Assembly: GCF_009695765.1 (NCBI RefSeq)
Contig: NZ_VUNI01000010.1
Location: forward strand, 1-64,000
Direction: 5' to 3'
Length of the DNA stretch: 64,000 nt
DNA from: Roseburia porci
GTDB lineage: Bacteria > Bacillota > Clostridia > Lachnospirales > Lachnospiraceae
Shown here: in pieces, positions 17,084 through 27,396 of the stretch
How positions within the stretch are numbered: the stretch's first letter is position 1
Layout of the letters: each line of letters starts with the position of its first letter
Notes under the pieces: model-generated
What the model was told of the DNA's origin: nothing
Databases searched by the model: none
What the model saw: the letters and a program-made list of their open reading frames with translations, nothing else
Translations under genes and position numbers: made by a program

Positions 17084-18565
17084 ATGGGTGATTCAAAAAC
17101 AAATGAGATTCAAAAACTCAGTCAGGATGAACTGAAAAGTATTTTAAAAAACACAAGGCGCACGCTGTCCGCACAACAGCAGCTGATCAAGGAAAAACAT
17201 CTTCCGGTCATTGTTCTTGTAGAAGGCTGGAGTGCTTCCGGAAAAGGCACTTTGATCAGTTACCTTATCCGGGATCTTGATCCCCGCTTTTTTCAGGTTA
17301 TTCCGGTAAAGTCGCCTACAAAAGAGGAAAAAAGAAAACCTTTTCTCTGCCGTCATATGACCAATATTCCGGAAGCCGGGAAATTCGTCTTCTTCGACTC
17401 CGGCTGGATGGAAGAAACTGTTTTCGACGTTGTTGATGGACACCTTTCCGAAAAGGCTCTTGCACACCGGATTCACGATGTAAACATCTTTGAGCGGCAG
17501 CTTGTTGACAACGGTTATCTGGTACTGAAAATTTTCGTGGATGTATCGAAAGAAGACCAGGAAGCAAGAATCGCCAAACTTTCCGATAGCGAAGATACCA
17601 GCTGGCGTGTAAACAAACGGGATCTCGATCAGCTGAAGCATCGCAAAAAATACGAAAAAGCATTCAGTCATTTTATCGAAGCCACGAACTCCGTCAAAGC
17701 TCCATGGCATGTCATCGACGGAAGCAAAAAGGAACTTGTAGAACTGCAGGTGTGCCATCTTCTCGTAGACGGTATTGATGCTGCAATCCAGCGGAACACA
17801 CTTCCCGCTGATATTCCGGAAAATCCGTTCAAACTGGTTCCAATGCCGGAATTAAAGGATGTTCCTCTTGACAAAGCCATGACAAGGGACGAATACGAAA
17901 AACAGCTGCAGATTGCACAGAAAAAACTCAAAAAACTTCACAACCGCATCTACAACAAAAAGATTCCTGTCATTATTGCCTATGAAGGCTGGGATGCTGC
18001 GGGAAAAGGAGGCAATATCAAGCGCCTGACCAGTGCACTTGATGCACGGGGCTTCGTTGTAAATCCGATTGCGGCACCGGATGTTCACGAGAAGAACCGC
18101 CACTTCTTATGGCGTTTCTGGACCAGACTTCCGAAAACCGGCCATATCTCAATCTTTGACCGTACCTGGTATGGCCGTGTCATGGTTGAGCGTCTTGAAG
18201 GCTTCTGTAGTGAAAATGACTGGAAGCGCGCATACAACGAGATCAATGAATTCGAAAAAAATCTCTCCGACTGGGGTGCTGTCATTGTAAAATTCTGGAT
18301 TCAGATCGACAAAGATACCCAGCTTGCCCGTTTTCACGAGCGCGAAGAGAATCCGGACAAACGCTGGAAAATCACTGACGAAGACTGGAGAAACCGCGAA
18401 AAATGGGATCAGTATGAAGATGCCGTCAATGAAATGCTGCAAAAGACCAGCACTACGTTTGCCCCATGGCACATCATTGAATCCAATGATAAATTATATG
18501 CCCGCATTCAGGCTATGAATATTGTGATCGATGCACTGGAGCAAAAAATTAAGGAGATTGGATAA
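17084..18565 (+). CDS. pap: Two-domain polyphosphate kinase 2, polyphosphate:AMP phosphotransferase type
   Basis: Transfers phosphate from polyphosphate to AMP or another nucleotide. Two PPK2 domains lie in tandem. The first has Walker A EGWSASGKGT (about residue 48) but FFDSGWMEETV where active enzymes have D-R-[ST]-W-Y. The second has EGWDAAGKGG (about 301) and the intact FDRTWYGRVMVERLEGF (about 359). So the C-terminal domain is probably catalytic and the first is degenerate, as in known two-domain enzymes. I chose ATG 17084 because GGGAGGG lies 6 bases upstream; this gives 493 residues, whereas the longer frame from 17021 has no site. It stands alone between converging/diverging genes. 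Confidence 0.88.
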   Translation: MGDSKTNEIQKLSQDELKSILKNTRRTLSAQQQLIKEKHLPVIVLVEGWSASGKGTLISYLIRDLDPRFFQVIPVKSPTKEEKRKPFLCRHMTNIPEAGKFVFFDSGWMEETVFDVVDGHLSEKALAHRIHDVNIFERQLVDNGYLVLKIFVDVSKEDQEARIAKLSDSEDTSWRVNKRDLDQLKHRKKYEKAFSHFIEATNSVKAPWHVIDGSKKELVELQVCHLLVDGIDAAIQRNTLPADIPENPFKLVPMPELKDVPLDKAMTRDEYEKQLQIAQKKLKKLHNRIYNKKIPVIIAYEGWDAAGKGGNIKRLTSALDARGFVVNPIAAPDVHEKNRHFLWRFWTRLPKTGHISIFDRTWYGRVMVERLEGFCSENDWKRAYNEINEFEKNLSDWGAVIVKFWIQIDKDTQLARFHEREENPDKRWKITDEDWRNREKWDQYEDAVNEMLQKTSTTFAPWHIIESNDKLYARIQAMNIVIDALEQKIKEIG

Positions 18566-18580
18566 TATCCAATCTCCCTT
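18553..18580. terminator. Bidirectional terminator between PPK2 and dnaJ
   Basis: Perfect 11-bp stem GGAGATTGGAT/ATCCAATCTCC with a 3-base loop, followed by CTTTTTC on the plus strand and TTAATTTTTT on the minus strand. The loop contains the PPK2 stop codon. Confidence 0.8.
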
Positions 18581-18595
18581 TTTCTTTCATTTCTT

Positions 18596-19774
18596 TTACA
18601 GGTCGTCCAATGACTCTTTCAGTTTGCCCATAAAGCCTTTTTTCTTTTCATTCTTAGCTTTTGGAGCGGTTGCTCCATTCTCTTTATTTAATGAATCTCC
18701 GGTCAGTGCATCAAACTGGCGAAGTGCTTCTTTCGCATCTTTGCTGAGTCCTGTAGGTGTCTGTACGATCAGTGTTACATAATGATCTCCGCGTACAGCT
18801 TTATTGCGCAGAGATGGAACACCTTTTCCTTTCAGACGGATTCTTGTTCCTGTCTGGGTTCCAGGTGCAACAGAAGAAATAATATCACCATCCACTGTCT
18901 TGATCCGGATGTCTCCACCAAGTGCCGCAATTGCAAATGAGATTGAAACATTTGAATAAATATTCATATCCTGTCTCTGGAAAGCCGGATTGCTGGAAAC
19001 AATCACTTCTACAAGAAGATCTCCTCTTGGTCCGCCATTTGTTCCAGGTTCACCATAATCACGTACTCTTACGCACTGTCCATTATCGATACCAGCCGGG
19101 ATCTCAACTTTTTTACGTACCTTTTTCGTAATATATCCGGTTCCACGGCAGGATGCGCACTTCTCTTTTACAACCTTACCGGTTCCGTTACATTCCGGAC
19201 AGGTCTGTACATTCTGAACCATTCCGAATAATGACTGCTGGGAATAAACAACTTTTCCTTTACCGCCACATTTCGTACATGTTTCCGGACTTGTTCCCGG
19301 TTTTGCACCTGTTCCATGACAGGTTGCACATTCTTCTTTATAATTAAATTCCAGTTCTTTCTCGCATCCAAAAACAGCCTCTTCAAAACTGATACGGATA
19401 CTCAGACGGATATTTGCGCCCTTCATCGGTCCATTATTTGCAGATCTTCTTGAACCGCCACCGAAGAAATCACCAAAAATATCACCAAAAATGTCGCCCA
19501 TGTCCATTCCTGAGAAATCGAAGCCTCCGGCTCCTCCAGCGCCTCCGTCAAAAGCTGCATGACCAAACTGGTCATACTGACGTCTCTTGTCTGCATCGCT
19601 TAATACTGCATATGCTTCCTGCGCCTCTTTAAATTTTTCTTCGCATTCTTTATCTCCTGGATGCATATCCGGATGATACTTTTTCGCAAGAACTCGGAAA
19701 GCCTTCTTTATCTCTGCATCCGTCGCAGTCTTGGGAACACCAAGCACCTCATAATAATCTCTTTTCTCTGCCAT
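18596..19774 (-). CDS. dnaJ: Chaperone DnaJ (Hsp40)
   Basis: Co-chaperone that stimulates DnaK ATPase. J domain with the HPD motif in [13 protein letters not shown], then a Gly/Phe-rich linker (about 75-105), four zinc motifs ([32 protein letters not shown]), and a C-terminal substrate domain. The tail has an unusual lysine-rich end ([13 protein letters not shown]). 392 residues, full length. Last gene of hrcA-grpE-dnaK-dnaJ; a hairpin after dnaK probably lowers its expression relative to dnaK. Confidence 0.97.
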   Translation of the reverse strand: MAEKRDYYEVLGVPKTATDAEIKKAFRVLAKKYHPDMHPGDKECEEKFKEAQEAYAVLSDADKRRQYDQFGHAAFDGGAGGAGGFDFSGMDMGDIFGDIFGDFFGGGSRRSANNGPMKGANIRLSIRISFEEAVFGCEKELEFNYKEECATCHGTGAKPGTSPETCTKCGGKGKVVYSQQSLFGMVQNVQTCPECNGTGKVVKEKCASCRGTGYITKKVRKKVEIPAGIDNGQCVRVRDYGEPGTNGGPRGDLLVEVIVSSNPAFQRQDMNIYSNVSISFAIAALGGDIRIKTVDGDIISSVAPGTQTGTRIRLKGKGVPSLRNKAVRGDHYVTLIVQTPTGLSKDAKEALRQFDALTGDSLNKENGATAPKAKNEKKKGFMGKLKESLDDL

Positions 19775-19813
19775 AACATTACCTTTTCTACTCTAACATT
19801 CTAAACACCGAAA

Positions 19814-19840
19814 ACCCGGCAAGCCAAAACTTACCGGGTA
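19814..19840 (-). terminator. Hairpin/attenuator between dnaK and dnaJ
   Basis: Minus-strand stem ACCCGGTAAG/CTTGCCGGGT with a 6-base loop and TTTT behind it. It lies inside the operon, so partial termination or transcript processing would make more DnaK than DnaJ. Confidence 0.6.
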
Positions 19841-19862
19841 TTCAGATTCTTTTACGCTAAGA

Positions 19863-21824
<1,962 letters not shown>

Positions 21825-21846
21825 TTATGCTCTGCGATATTGTCTG

Positions 21847-22494
21847 TTACTGTACAACTGCCACCATGCTGTGACGGACAACCGAATCTTTATACATATA
21901 ACCTTTCTGAAGCTCCTGTGCTACCACACCGGACTCATACTCGTCACTTTCCACCTGCATAACTGCATTGTGGAATTCCGGATCGAATTCTTTTCCGACA
22001 GCCTCGATTGGTTTTACGCCTGCTGCATCAAGTTCTGTAAGAAGCTGTTTATAAACTTTATCCATTCCGTCTACAAATGCGCTTTCTTTTTCATCCTCAG
22101 ATACCGCTGCAAGACCTCTCTCAAAATTGTCAACTACAGGAAGGATCTTCTCGATAATTGTTCTCGCACCCATATCAAACATCTGGGTCTTTTCCTTCTC
22201 TGTACGTTTACGGAAATTATCGAACTCTGCCATCTGTCTTTTCAGACGGTCATTCAGATCTTCGATCTGCTCATCTTTTTTGTCTTTCTTCTTTTTCTTG
22301 AAAAAACCATCTTTTTCTTTTTTGTTATCTTCATCCGAAGTTTCTTCGGTTTTTTCTGTTTTATCGTCTTTTTCAGAAGTATCCTTATCTGTATCTTCGG
22401 TTTTCTCTGCATCCTCAGCTTTCTTTGCTTCTGCTGCATCATCCTCTAATTCTTCAAGAACTTCTTCCATAACGTCTTTCTTTTCTTCAGCCAC
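21847..22494 (-). CDS. grpE: Nucleotide exchange factor GrpE
   Basis: Releases ADP from DnaK. The first 85 residues are a highly charged Glu/Asp/Lys low-complexity tail (EDAEKTEDTDKDTSEKDDK...), unusually long. The coiled coil (QIEDLNDRLKRQMAEFDNFRKRTE) and the beta domain (KEFDPEFHNAVMQVES, ELQKGYMYKDSVVRHSMVAV) follow. 215 residues. Start is GTG 22494, 7 bases after AAAGGTGG. Lies 15 bases after hrcA in the heat-shock operon. Confidence 0.95.
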   Translation of the reverse strand: MAEEKKDVMEEVLEELEDDAAEAKKAEDAEKTEDTDKDTSEKDDKTEKTEETSDEDNKKEKDGFFKKKKKDKKDEQIEDLNDRLKRQMAEFDNFRKRTEKEKTQMFDMGARTIIEKILPVVDNFERGLAAVSEDEKESAFVDGMDKVYKQLLTELDAAGVKPIEAVGKEFDPEFHNAVMQVESDEYESGVVAQELQKGYMYKDSVVRHSMVAVVQ

Positions 22495-22509
22495 TTCATT
22501 ACCACCTTT

Positions 22510-23565
22510 CTATTTATCCTCATTCGAGTTATCAAATATACCATCCAGCTGTGCCTTCAGGTTCTTCAGATTATCTACTACATTTTCGTAATCCATACGT
22601 TTCGGTCCCACAATTCCAATTGTGCCCTTCACGCCCTCGCCCAATTCATAAGTTGCAGTAACAACGCTGCAATCCTTCATGGTCTGGATCGGACTTTCAT
22701 TGCCGATATACACCTGAATGCCATTGTTCTCATCATCGGATAAGGATTCTGACACCAGACTTGCCAACTGGTCTTTTTCCTCAAATGTGGTCAACAGATT
22801 ACTTACCTTTTCGGAATCAGACAACTCCGGATATTTCAAAATATTTGTAGCACCGCTAGTGTAGATTTCAAGATCCTCATCTTCACTGAGTGCTTCTGCA
22901 AGTGCATCCAGCACGTCACTTACAAGGGTACTATGGATTCCTGCCTGTTCCTTTAACTTTGCAATCACTCCAAGATTGATTTCCTGAATGGACAATCCGT
23001 TCAATCCTGTATTCAATAGAATGTTCAGCTTCAGCAATGTCTCATTGTCTAATGACTGTTCTACTGAGATCATACGGTTCTTTACGATATTACTCTGCAT
23101 TACGATGACTGCAAGGATCTGTGTTTCATCCACATTGGAAAGCTGGATGAACTTGATCTTATTGTGATGATATGATGGCGCAGACACGATTGTCGCATAA
23201 TTGGTATTCGCTGCAAGCATTTTGGCAACCTGCTTTAAAACCTGTTCCATCTTCTCTGTCTTCTCGATGACAAACTTCTTCATCTCGGTAACCTGTTTGT
23301 CTTTCTCTTCCATCAGATGATCGACATAAAAGCGATATCCTTTATCCGACGGAATACGTCCTGCAGAAGTATGAGGCTGTAAAATATATCCGAGTTCTTC
23401 AAGATCGGACATCTCATTTCGAATCGTTGCTGAACTCAGGTTCAAATCCGTATATTTCGAAATTGTTCTTGATCCGACCGGTTCACCAGTCTCAAGATAG
23501 TTCCGGATGATGGCATCCAGTATTTTAATTTTACGTTCGCCTAATTCTTCGTAGTCCTTTTCCAT
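22510..23565 (-). CDS. hrcA: Heat-inducible transcription repressor HrcA
   Basis: Represses its own operon by binding CIRCE and is reactivated by GroE. N-terminal winged helix (LDAIIRNYLETGEPVGSRTIS, SSATIRNEMSDLEELGYI), the motif PHTSAGRIPSDKGYRFYVD, and the C-terminal YELGEGVKGTIGIVGPKRMDY. 351 residues, typical. First gene of the operon; ATG 23565 follows AGGAGTGAG. The CIRCE element lies 69 bases upstream. Confidence 0.97.
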   Translation of the reverse strand: MEKDYEELGERKIKILDAIIRNYLETGEPVGSRTISKYTDLNLSSATIRNEMSDLEELGYILQPHTSAGRIPSDKGYRFYVDHLMEEKDKQVTEMKKFVIEKTEKMEQVLKQVAKMLAANTNYATIVSAPSYHHNKIKFIQLSNVDETQILAVIVMQSNIVKNRMISVEQSLDNETLLKLNILLNTGLNGLSIQEINLGVIAKLKEQAGIHSTLVSDVLDALAEALSEDEDLEIYTSGATNILKYPELSDSEKVSNLLTTFEEKDQLASLVSESLSDDENNGIQVYIGNESPIQTMKDCSVVTATYELGEGVKGTIGIVGPKRMDYENVVDNLKNLKAQLDGIFDNSNEDK

Positions 23566-23633
23566 TCACTCACTCCTGTTTGTGAAATTCTTACAGGTGC
23601 TATTTTGTTCCTGTAATATGCTTTCAAAAGTTG

Positions 23634-23660
23634 TTAGCACTCATTTGTTTGGAGTGCTAA
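23634..23660 (-). promoter_or_regulatory. CIRCE operator (HrcA binding site)
   Basis: Perfect TTAGCACTC, nine spacer bases, GAGTGCTAA, just downstream of the hrcA promoter. Confidence 0.97.
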
Positions 23661-23676
23661 TATCTTTTCTGTACTT

Positions 23677-23705
23677 AAGATAGCACCACCCCTGTTTTTT
23701 GTCAA
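23677..23705 (-). promoter_or_regulatory. Sigma-A promoter of hrcA-grpE-dnaK-dnaJ
   Basis: Minus-strand TTGACA, 17-base spacer, TATCTT, ending 16 bases before CIRCE, so repressor binding would block the start of transcription. Confidence 0.85.
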
Positions 23706-23742
23706 CACCCTATATCAAATTTATTTATTTTTTATATTTAAA

Positions 23743-23780
23743 ACCGCCCGGAAGCGATTTTTGATACGCTCCCGGGCGGT
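23743..23780 (-). terminator. Terminator of thiC
   Basis: Strong G+C stem ACCGCCCGG.AGCG/CGCT.CCGGGCGGT with an 8- to 10-base loop, followed on the minus strand by TTTTAAAT. It separates thiC from the hrcA promoter. Confidence 0.8.
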
Positions 23781-23800
23781 CTTTCCTTTTGCCCCTTGTA

Positions 23801-25111
23801 TTATAAAATATCGATATATTCTCCGGACAATGCTTTATTCATGCTTCGGACTGCACAGAACTTGCCACACATACTGCAGGTATCACTGTGATCGTCTTCC
23901 GGCTTTCTGCTGTCCCGGATTGCTTTGGCGGTTTCCGGATCAAGCGCACATGCATACTGTGCATCCCAGTCAAGTACCCTTCTTGCATCTGCCATTTTAT
24001 CATCAATATCTCTTGCTCCAGGAACTCCCTTTGCAATATCAGCGGCATGCGCTGCAATTTTCGAAGCAATGATTCCCTGTTTTACATCATCGACATTTGG
24101 AAGTGCCAGATGTTCTGCAGGTGTTACATAACATAAGAAAGCAGCTCCACTCATCGCTGCAACTGCTCCTCCGATTGCAGCTGTAATATGATCATAGCCC
24201 GGTGCAATATCTGTAACAAGCGGTCCAAGGACATAGAACGGTGCACCCTGGCAGATCTGTTTCTGTACCTGCATATTTGCAGCTACCTGATCAAGCGGAA
24301 CATGTCCCGGTCCTTCAACCATAACCTGAACATTATGTGCCCACGCACGTTTGGTAAGCTCGCCCAGACGAACCAGTTCCTCAATCTGGCACACATCGGT
24401 TGCATCCGCAAGGCATCCAGGTCTGCATGCATCTCCAAGAGAAATTGTCACGTCATGTTCCTCACAAATATCAAGGATCTCATCATAATACTCATAAAAC
24501 GGATTCTCTTCTCCTGTCATGCACATCCACGCAAACACAAGACTTCCACCACGGCTTACAATGTTCATCTTTCTCTTATGATTTTTAATCTGGTCAATGG
24601 TCTTTCTTGTGATTCCACAATGAAGTGTTACAAAATCCACTCCATCTTCCGCATGCAGTCTTACGACATCGATAAAGTCTTTCGCGGTAAGTGTTGCCAG
24701 ATCTCGCTGATAATGGATTACGCTGTCATAGATTGGAACTGTTCCGATCATAACCGGGCATTCACTTGTCAGTTTCTGACGGAATGGCTGTGTATTTCCA
24801 TGGCTGGAAAGATCCATGATTGCCTCTGCTCCAAGTTCTACGGCGCTCATAACTTTTTTCATCTCGATGTCATAATCTTTGCAGTCTCTTGAAATTCCAA
24901 GATTTACATTAATCTTTGTGCGAAGCATGCTTCCTACACCTTCTGCGCTCAGACACTTATGATGTTTGTTGGCACAGATTGCAACTTTTCCCTCTCCAAC
25001 GAGTTTCATAAGCTGCTCTACCGGCATGTTTTCCTTTTTGGCAACTGTCTCCATTTCCGGAGTAACAATTCCTTTTCTTGCTGCGTCCATCTGTGTTGTG
25101 TAATTACTCAT
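23801..25111 (-). CDS. thiC: Phosphomethylpyrimidine synthase ThiC
   Basis: Radical SAM enzyme that rearranges aminoimidazole ribotide to HMP phosphate, the pyrimidine half of thiamine. The C-terminal cluster motif [13 protein letters not shown] is present, as are [16 protein letters not shown] and VEGPGHVPL. 436 residues is the short form without the N-terminal domain of the enterobacterial enzyme, normal in clostridia. ATG 25111 has AGGAGG in front. It follows thiW and probably shares its TPP riboswitch; no other thi biosynthesis gene is in the window. Confidence 0.96.
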   Translation of the reverse strand: MSNYTTQMDAARKGIVTPEMETVAKKENMPVEQLMKLVGEGKVAICANKHHKCLSAEGVGSMLRTKINVNLGISRDCKDYDIEMKKVMSAVELGAEAIMDLSSHGNTQPFRQKLTSECPVMIGTVPIYDSVIHYQRDLATLTAKDFIDVVRLHAEDGVDFVTLHCGITRKTIDQIKNHKRKMNIVSRGGSLVFAWMCMTGEENPFYEYYDEILDICEEHDVTISLGDACRPGCLADATDVCQIEELVRLGELTKRAWAHNVQVMVEGPGHVPLDQVAANMQVQKQICQGAPFYVLGPLVTDIAPGYDHITAAIGGAVAAMSGAAFLCYVTPAEHLALPNVDDVKQGIIASKIAAHAADIAKGVPGARDIDDKMADARRVLDWDAQYACALDPETAKAIRDSRKPEDDHSDTCSMCGKFCAVRSMNKALSGEYIDIL

Positions 25112-25141
25112 GTGATATTCTCCTCCTGATATCTTTTTCTA

Positions 25142-25282
25142 CTATAAATATATAATTGTTTTCCCAGATGCCGGCAGAATATCACATTGAATCGTCCGAA
25201 ACACAAGACTTCTTCCCTGTACAATATCTTTTTCAAACCGGCGCCTGAGTGATCTGTTTTTCACTGTTTCAGATAATTTCAT
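25142..25282 (-). CDS. Possible small protein between thiW and thiC
   Basis: A 46-codon frame starts at ATG 25282, 8 bases after AAAGGAAG, and stops just before the thiC ribosome binding site. The product begins MKLSETVKNRSLRRRFEKD and is basic. I do not recognise it. The ribosome binding site and position in the operon favour translation, perhaps as a leader coupled to thiC, but chance is not excluded. Confidence 0.35.
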   Translation of the reverse strand: MKLSETVKNRSLRRRFEKDIVQGRSLVFRTIQCDILPASGKTIIYL

Positions 25283-25359
25283 CAGCTTTTCTTCCTTTTA
25301 TCTGATTTTTTTATGTGGCAGAAGGTGGTGCCCCCGATCTGTCCACAGATTTTTCTATG

Positions 25360-25875
25360 TTACTGTTCCATCTGAATGGTCTGCTGCATTTTCACAAGCG
25401 TACCATTTTTCTGCAGAATCTCCATTACGATAAATGCGAGTATGCTTCCTGCTACCGTTGAAATCAGAAATGGAATGATATAAACGGTAACTGCTTCCGG
25501 TACAAGGCCCATCAGAAGTTTTGCTACGGGATACGCACACAGTCCACCCAGAATTCCTGTTCCAAGTGCTTCCGCTGTACACGTCATCGCCAGATTCTTA
25601 AACTTCACATAAACCAAGCCACAGCAGAATGCGCCGATCATGCTTCCCGGAAAAGCCATAAGACTTCCCAGTCCCATGAGATTTCTCAAAAGACTCGCAC
25701 AAAACGCGATTCCAATTCCCCACCACGGTCCAAGCATAACTGCGGCAATAATATTAACCATATGCTGTACCGGTGCGCATTTACTTCCCGCAATCGGAAA
25801 ACTGATAAGGCTTCCAGCTACTGCTACTGCTGTCAGGACTCCGGCCAGAGCAATCTTTCTTGTGTTTTGCTTCAT
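25360..25875 (-). CDS. thiW: ECF transporter S component ThiW (thiamine precursor uptake)
   Basis: Membrane protein of 171 residues with about five or six hydrophobic helices. CAPVQHMVNIIAAVMLGPWW is the recognisable ThiW signature. By family knowledge it captures the thiazole precursor of thiamine and works with a shared ECF energizing module (EcfA/A'/T), which must be encoded elsewhere. With ThiC making the pyrimidine half, the cell would need only imported thiazole. ATG 25875 follows AGAAGGTGA. Preceded by a TPP riboswitch with terminator. Confidence 0.88.
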   Translation of the reverse strand: MKQNTRKIALAGVLTAVAVAGSLISFPIAGSKCAPVQHMVNIIAAVMLGPWWGIGIAFCASLLRNLMGLGSLMAFPGSMIGAFCCGLVYVKFKNLAMTCTAEALGTGILGGLCAYPVAKLLMGLVPEAVTVYIIPFLISTVAGSILAFIVMEILQKNGTLVKMQQTIQMEQ

Positions 25876-25937
25876 TTTTTCACCTTCTTTTTGTATGATT
25901 CCGATCAGAACAAAATGTGCGCTTAACGAAAATAATC

Positions 25938-25959
25938 GAAGCGCCCGGAGGTACTTCGA
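25938..25959 (-). promoter_or_regulatory. Second hairpin between the riboswitch terminator and thiW
   Basis: Minus-strand stem CGAAG/CTTCG (7 bp with flanks) enclosing TACCTCCGGGCG. The loop holds CCTCC, able to pair with Shine-Dalgarno sequences. Purpose unknown. Confidence 0.35.
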
Positions 25960-25964
25960 TCATT

Positions 25965-25993
25965 AAAAAAGAGAGATGCGCAGGGCATCTCTC
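25965..25993 (-). terminator. Riboswitch terminator before thiW
   Basis: Perfect 9-bp stem GAGAGATGC/GCATCTCTC with a 5-base loop followed by TTTTTT on the minus strand, immediately after the TPP aptamer. It is the expression platform: TPP bound means termination. Confidence 0.85.
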
Positions 25994-26008
25994 AGTTATA
26001 TCTGATAA

Positions 26009-26095
26009 TCTTCTCCTACGTTGGCATTATCCAAATCAGGTTACAGGTCGAAACGGATCAGTTTCCTCTCAGCCGGCTCCTGCCAGCTCCCTTCA
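26009..26095 (-). ncRNA. TPP riboswitch (THI element) aptamer
   Basis: The minus strand contains the conserved blocks GGCTGAGAGG, then ACCTGTAACCTGATTTGG and ATAATGCCAACGTAGG, in the order and spacing of THI elements. It controls thiW and probably thiC through the following terminator. Confidence 0.95.
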
Positions 26096-26169
26096 TATTT
26101 AACAGTTGTTATTATATGCTTTTTTACTGCGATAATCAATAATTTTTTTCAATAAAAACAGGATATAAA

Positions 26170-27393
26170 TCAGAATAAAAACTTCGCCATTGCATAATTG
26201 GAAAGATCCATTCCTTTTTCCGTCAGATAGATTCTTCCTGCATGCATTTCCAGCAATTCTTCCTGTTTTAATTCCTCGATAACATTCCGGTAGACAACTT
26301 CGATCGGAGTATGAAAAGCCTCCTGGAATTCCTCTCTTGATATGCCCTCATTCATTCTGAGTCCCAGAAACATAAATTCTTCCATCTGGGATTTTCTGTC
26401 CAACAGCTGACCATCTGCATGTATGCCTGTACCGAGTACTTTTTTCTGATTTTTGTCCCGGTCCTCATATTCCAGTTCCTTCATCTGTATATTCTGCGTT
26501 TCATTTATATAGGTAAAAAGATCTGTGGTATTGGTATAACGGACATTATCAATCAGAGAAGAAGCGCCAAGTCCAAGTCCAAGATAATCCGTTCTTTTCC
26601 AGTATCCGATATTATGCCGGCAGGCATGGCCGGCCTTTGCATAATTTGAGATCTCATACTGCATATAACCAGCCTCCTTTAAAGTCAGCTGTGTCATTTT
26701 ATAGATCCGGTATGCCTCATCTTCCGTCGGAAGAACTTCTGTCTTCATTCCAGCTTCCTGTCTTACTGCATCAAATTTATACTGGTCATAGAAAGGAGTT
26801 CCTTTTTCTATGATGAGTGTGTATGCGGAAATATGTTCCGGCTGGAAATGGATCACCTTGTGCAGCGTATCCATGAATTTTTCCGTATTCTGATACGGAA
26901 GCCCGCTGATCAGATCCACATTCAGATTGTTAAAACCGGTGTTTCTTGCCATCTCATACGTTTTTACAAACTGTTCAAACGTATGTATTCTTCCAAGAAG
27001 TCTGAGTTCTTCATTATCTGCCGACTGCAGACCGATGGACAGCCGGTTGATCCCGGCAGAAAAATAACTCTGCAGGGACTCCTTTGTCACGGTTCCCGGA
27101 TTGCATTCCATGGAGACTTCCGCATCCGGGGCAATCTGGAAATTCTGGTATATTGCCGACAGTATTTCTTCCATCCGTTCATATGCCAGCCATGACGGAG
27201 TTCCACCTCCGATATAGATCGTAGAAACTACTCTGTCTTTCATGAGAGGTCCATAATAACAAATCTCCCGGAGCAGTGCATTTACATAATCTTCCTGTGT
27301 CTTCTGATCTGAGGAAAAAGACAGGAAATCACAATAATTGCATTTTTTCACACAAAACGGAATATGGATATATAATTCAAGTTCCCTGTCCAT
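26170..27393 (-). CDS. hemW: Radical SAM heme chaperone HemW
   Basis: Related to coproporphyrinogen dehydrogenase but thought to insert heme into target proteins. The radical SAM motif CVKKCNYCDF is near the N-terminus (LYIHIPFCVKKCNYCDF), followed by YIGGGTPSWL, ECNPGTVT and SIGLQSADNEELRLLGR. 407 residues. Lies 3 bases after lepA, the conserved lepA-hemW pair of Firmicutes. Older databases call this family HemN; the missing N-terminal extension of true HemN favours HemW. Confidence 0.93.
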   Translation of the reverse strand: MDRELELYIHIPFCVKKCNYCDFLSFSSDQKTQEDYVNALLREICYYGPLMKDRVVSTIYIGGGTPSWLAYERMEEILSAIYQNFQIAPDAEVSMECNPGTVTKESLQSYFSAGINRLSIGLQSADNEELRLLGRIHTFEQFVKTYEMARNTGFNNLNVDLISGLPYQNTEKFMDTLHKVIHFQPEHISAYTLIIEKGTPFYDQYKFDAVRQEAGMKTEVLPTEDEAYRIYKMTQLTLKEAGYMQYEISNYAKAGHACRHNIGYWKRTDYLGLGLGASSLIDNVRYTNTTDLFTYINETQNIQMKELEYEDRDKNQKKVLGTGIHADGQLLDRKSQMEEFMFLGLRMNEGISREEFQEAFHTPIEVVYRNVIEELKQEELLEMHAGRIYLTEKGMDLSNYAMAKFLF

Positions 27394-27396
27394 AAA

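Noticed and set aside
24188-24892. 234-codon plus-strand frame inside thiC
   Set aside because: Antisense to a conserved gene; composition and lack of a start signal argue against coding.
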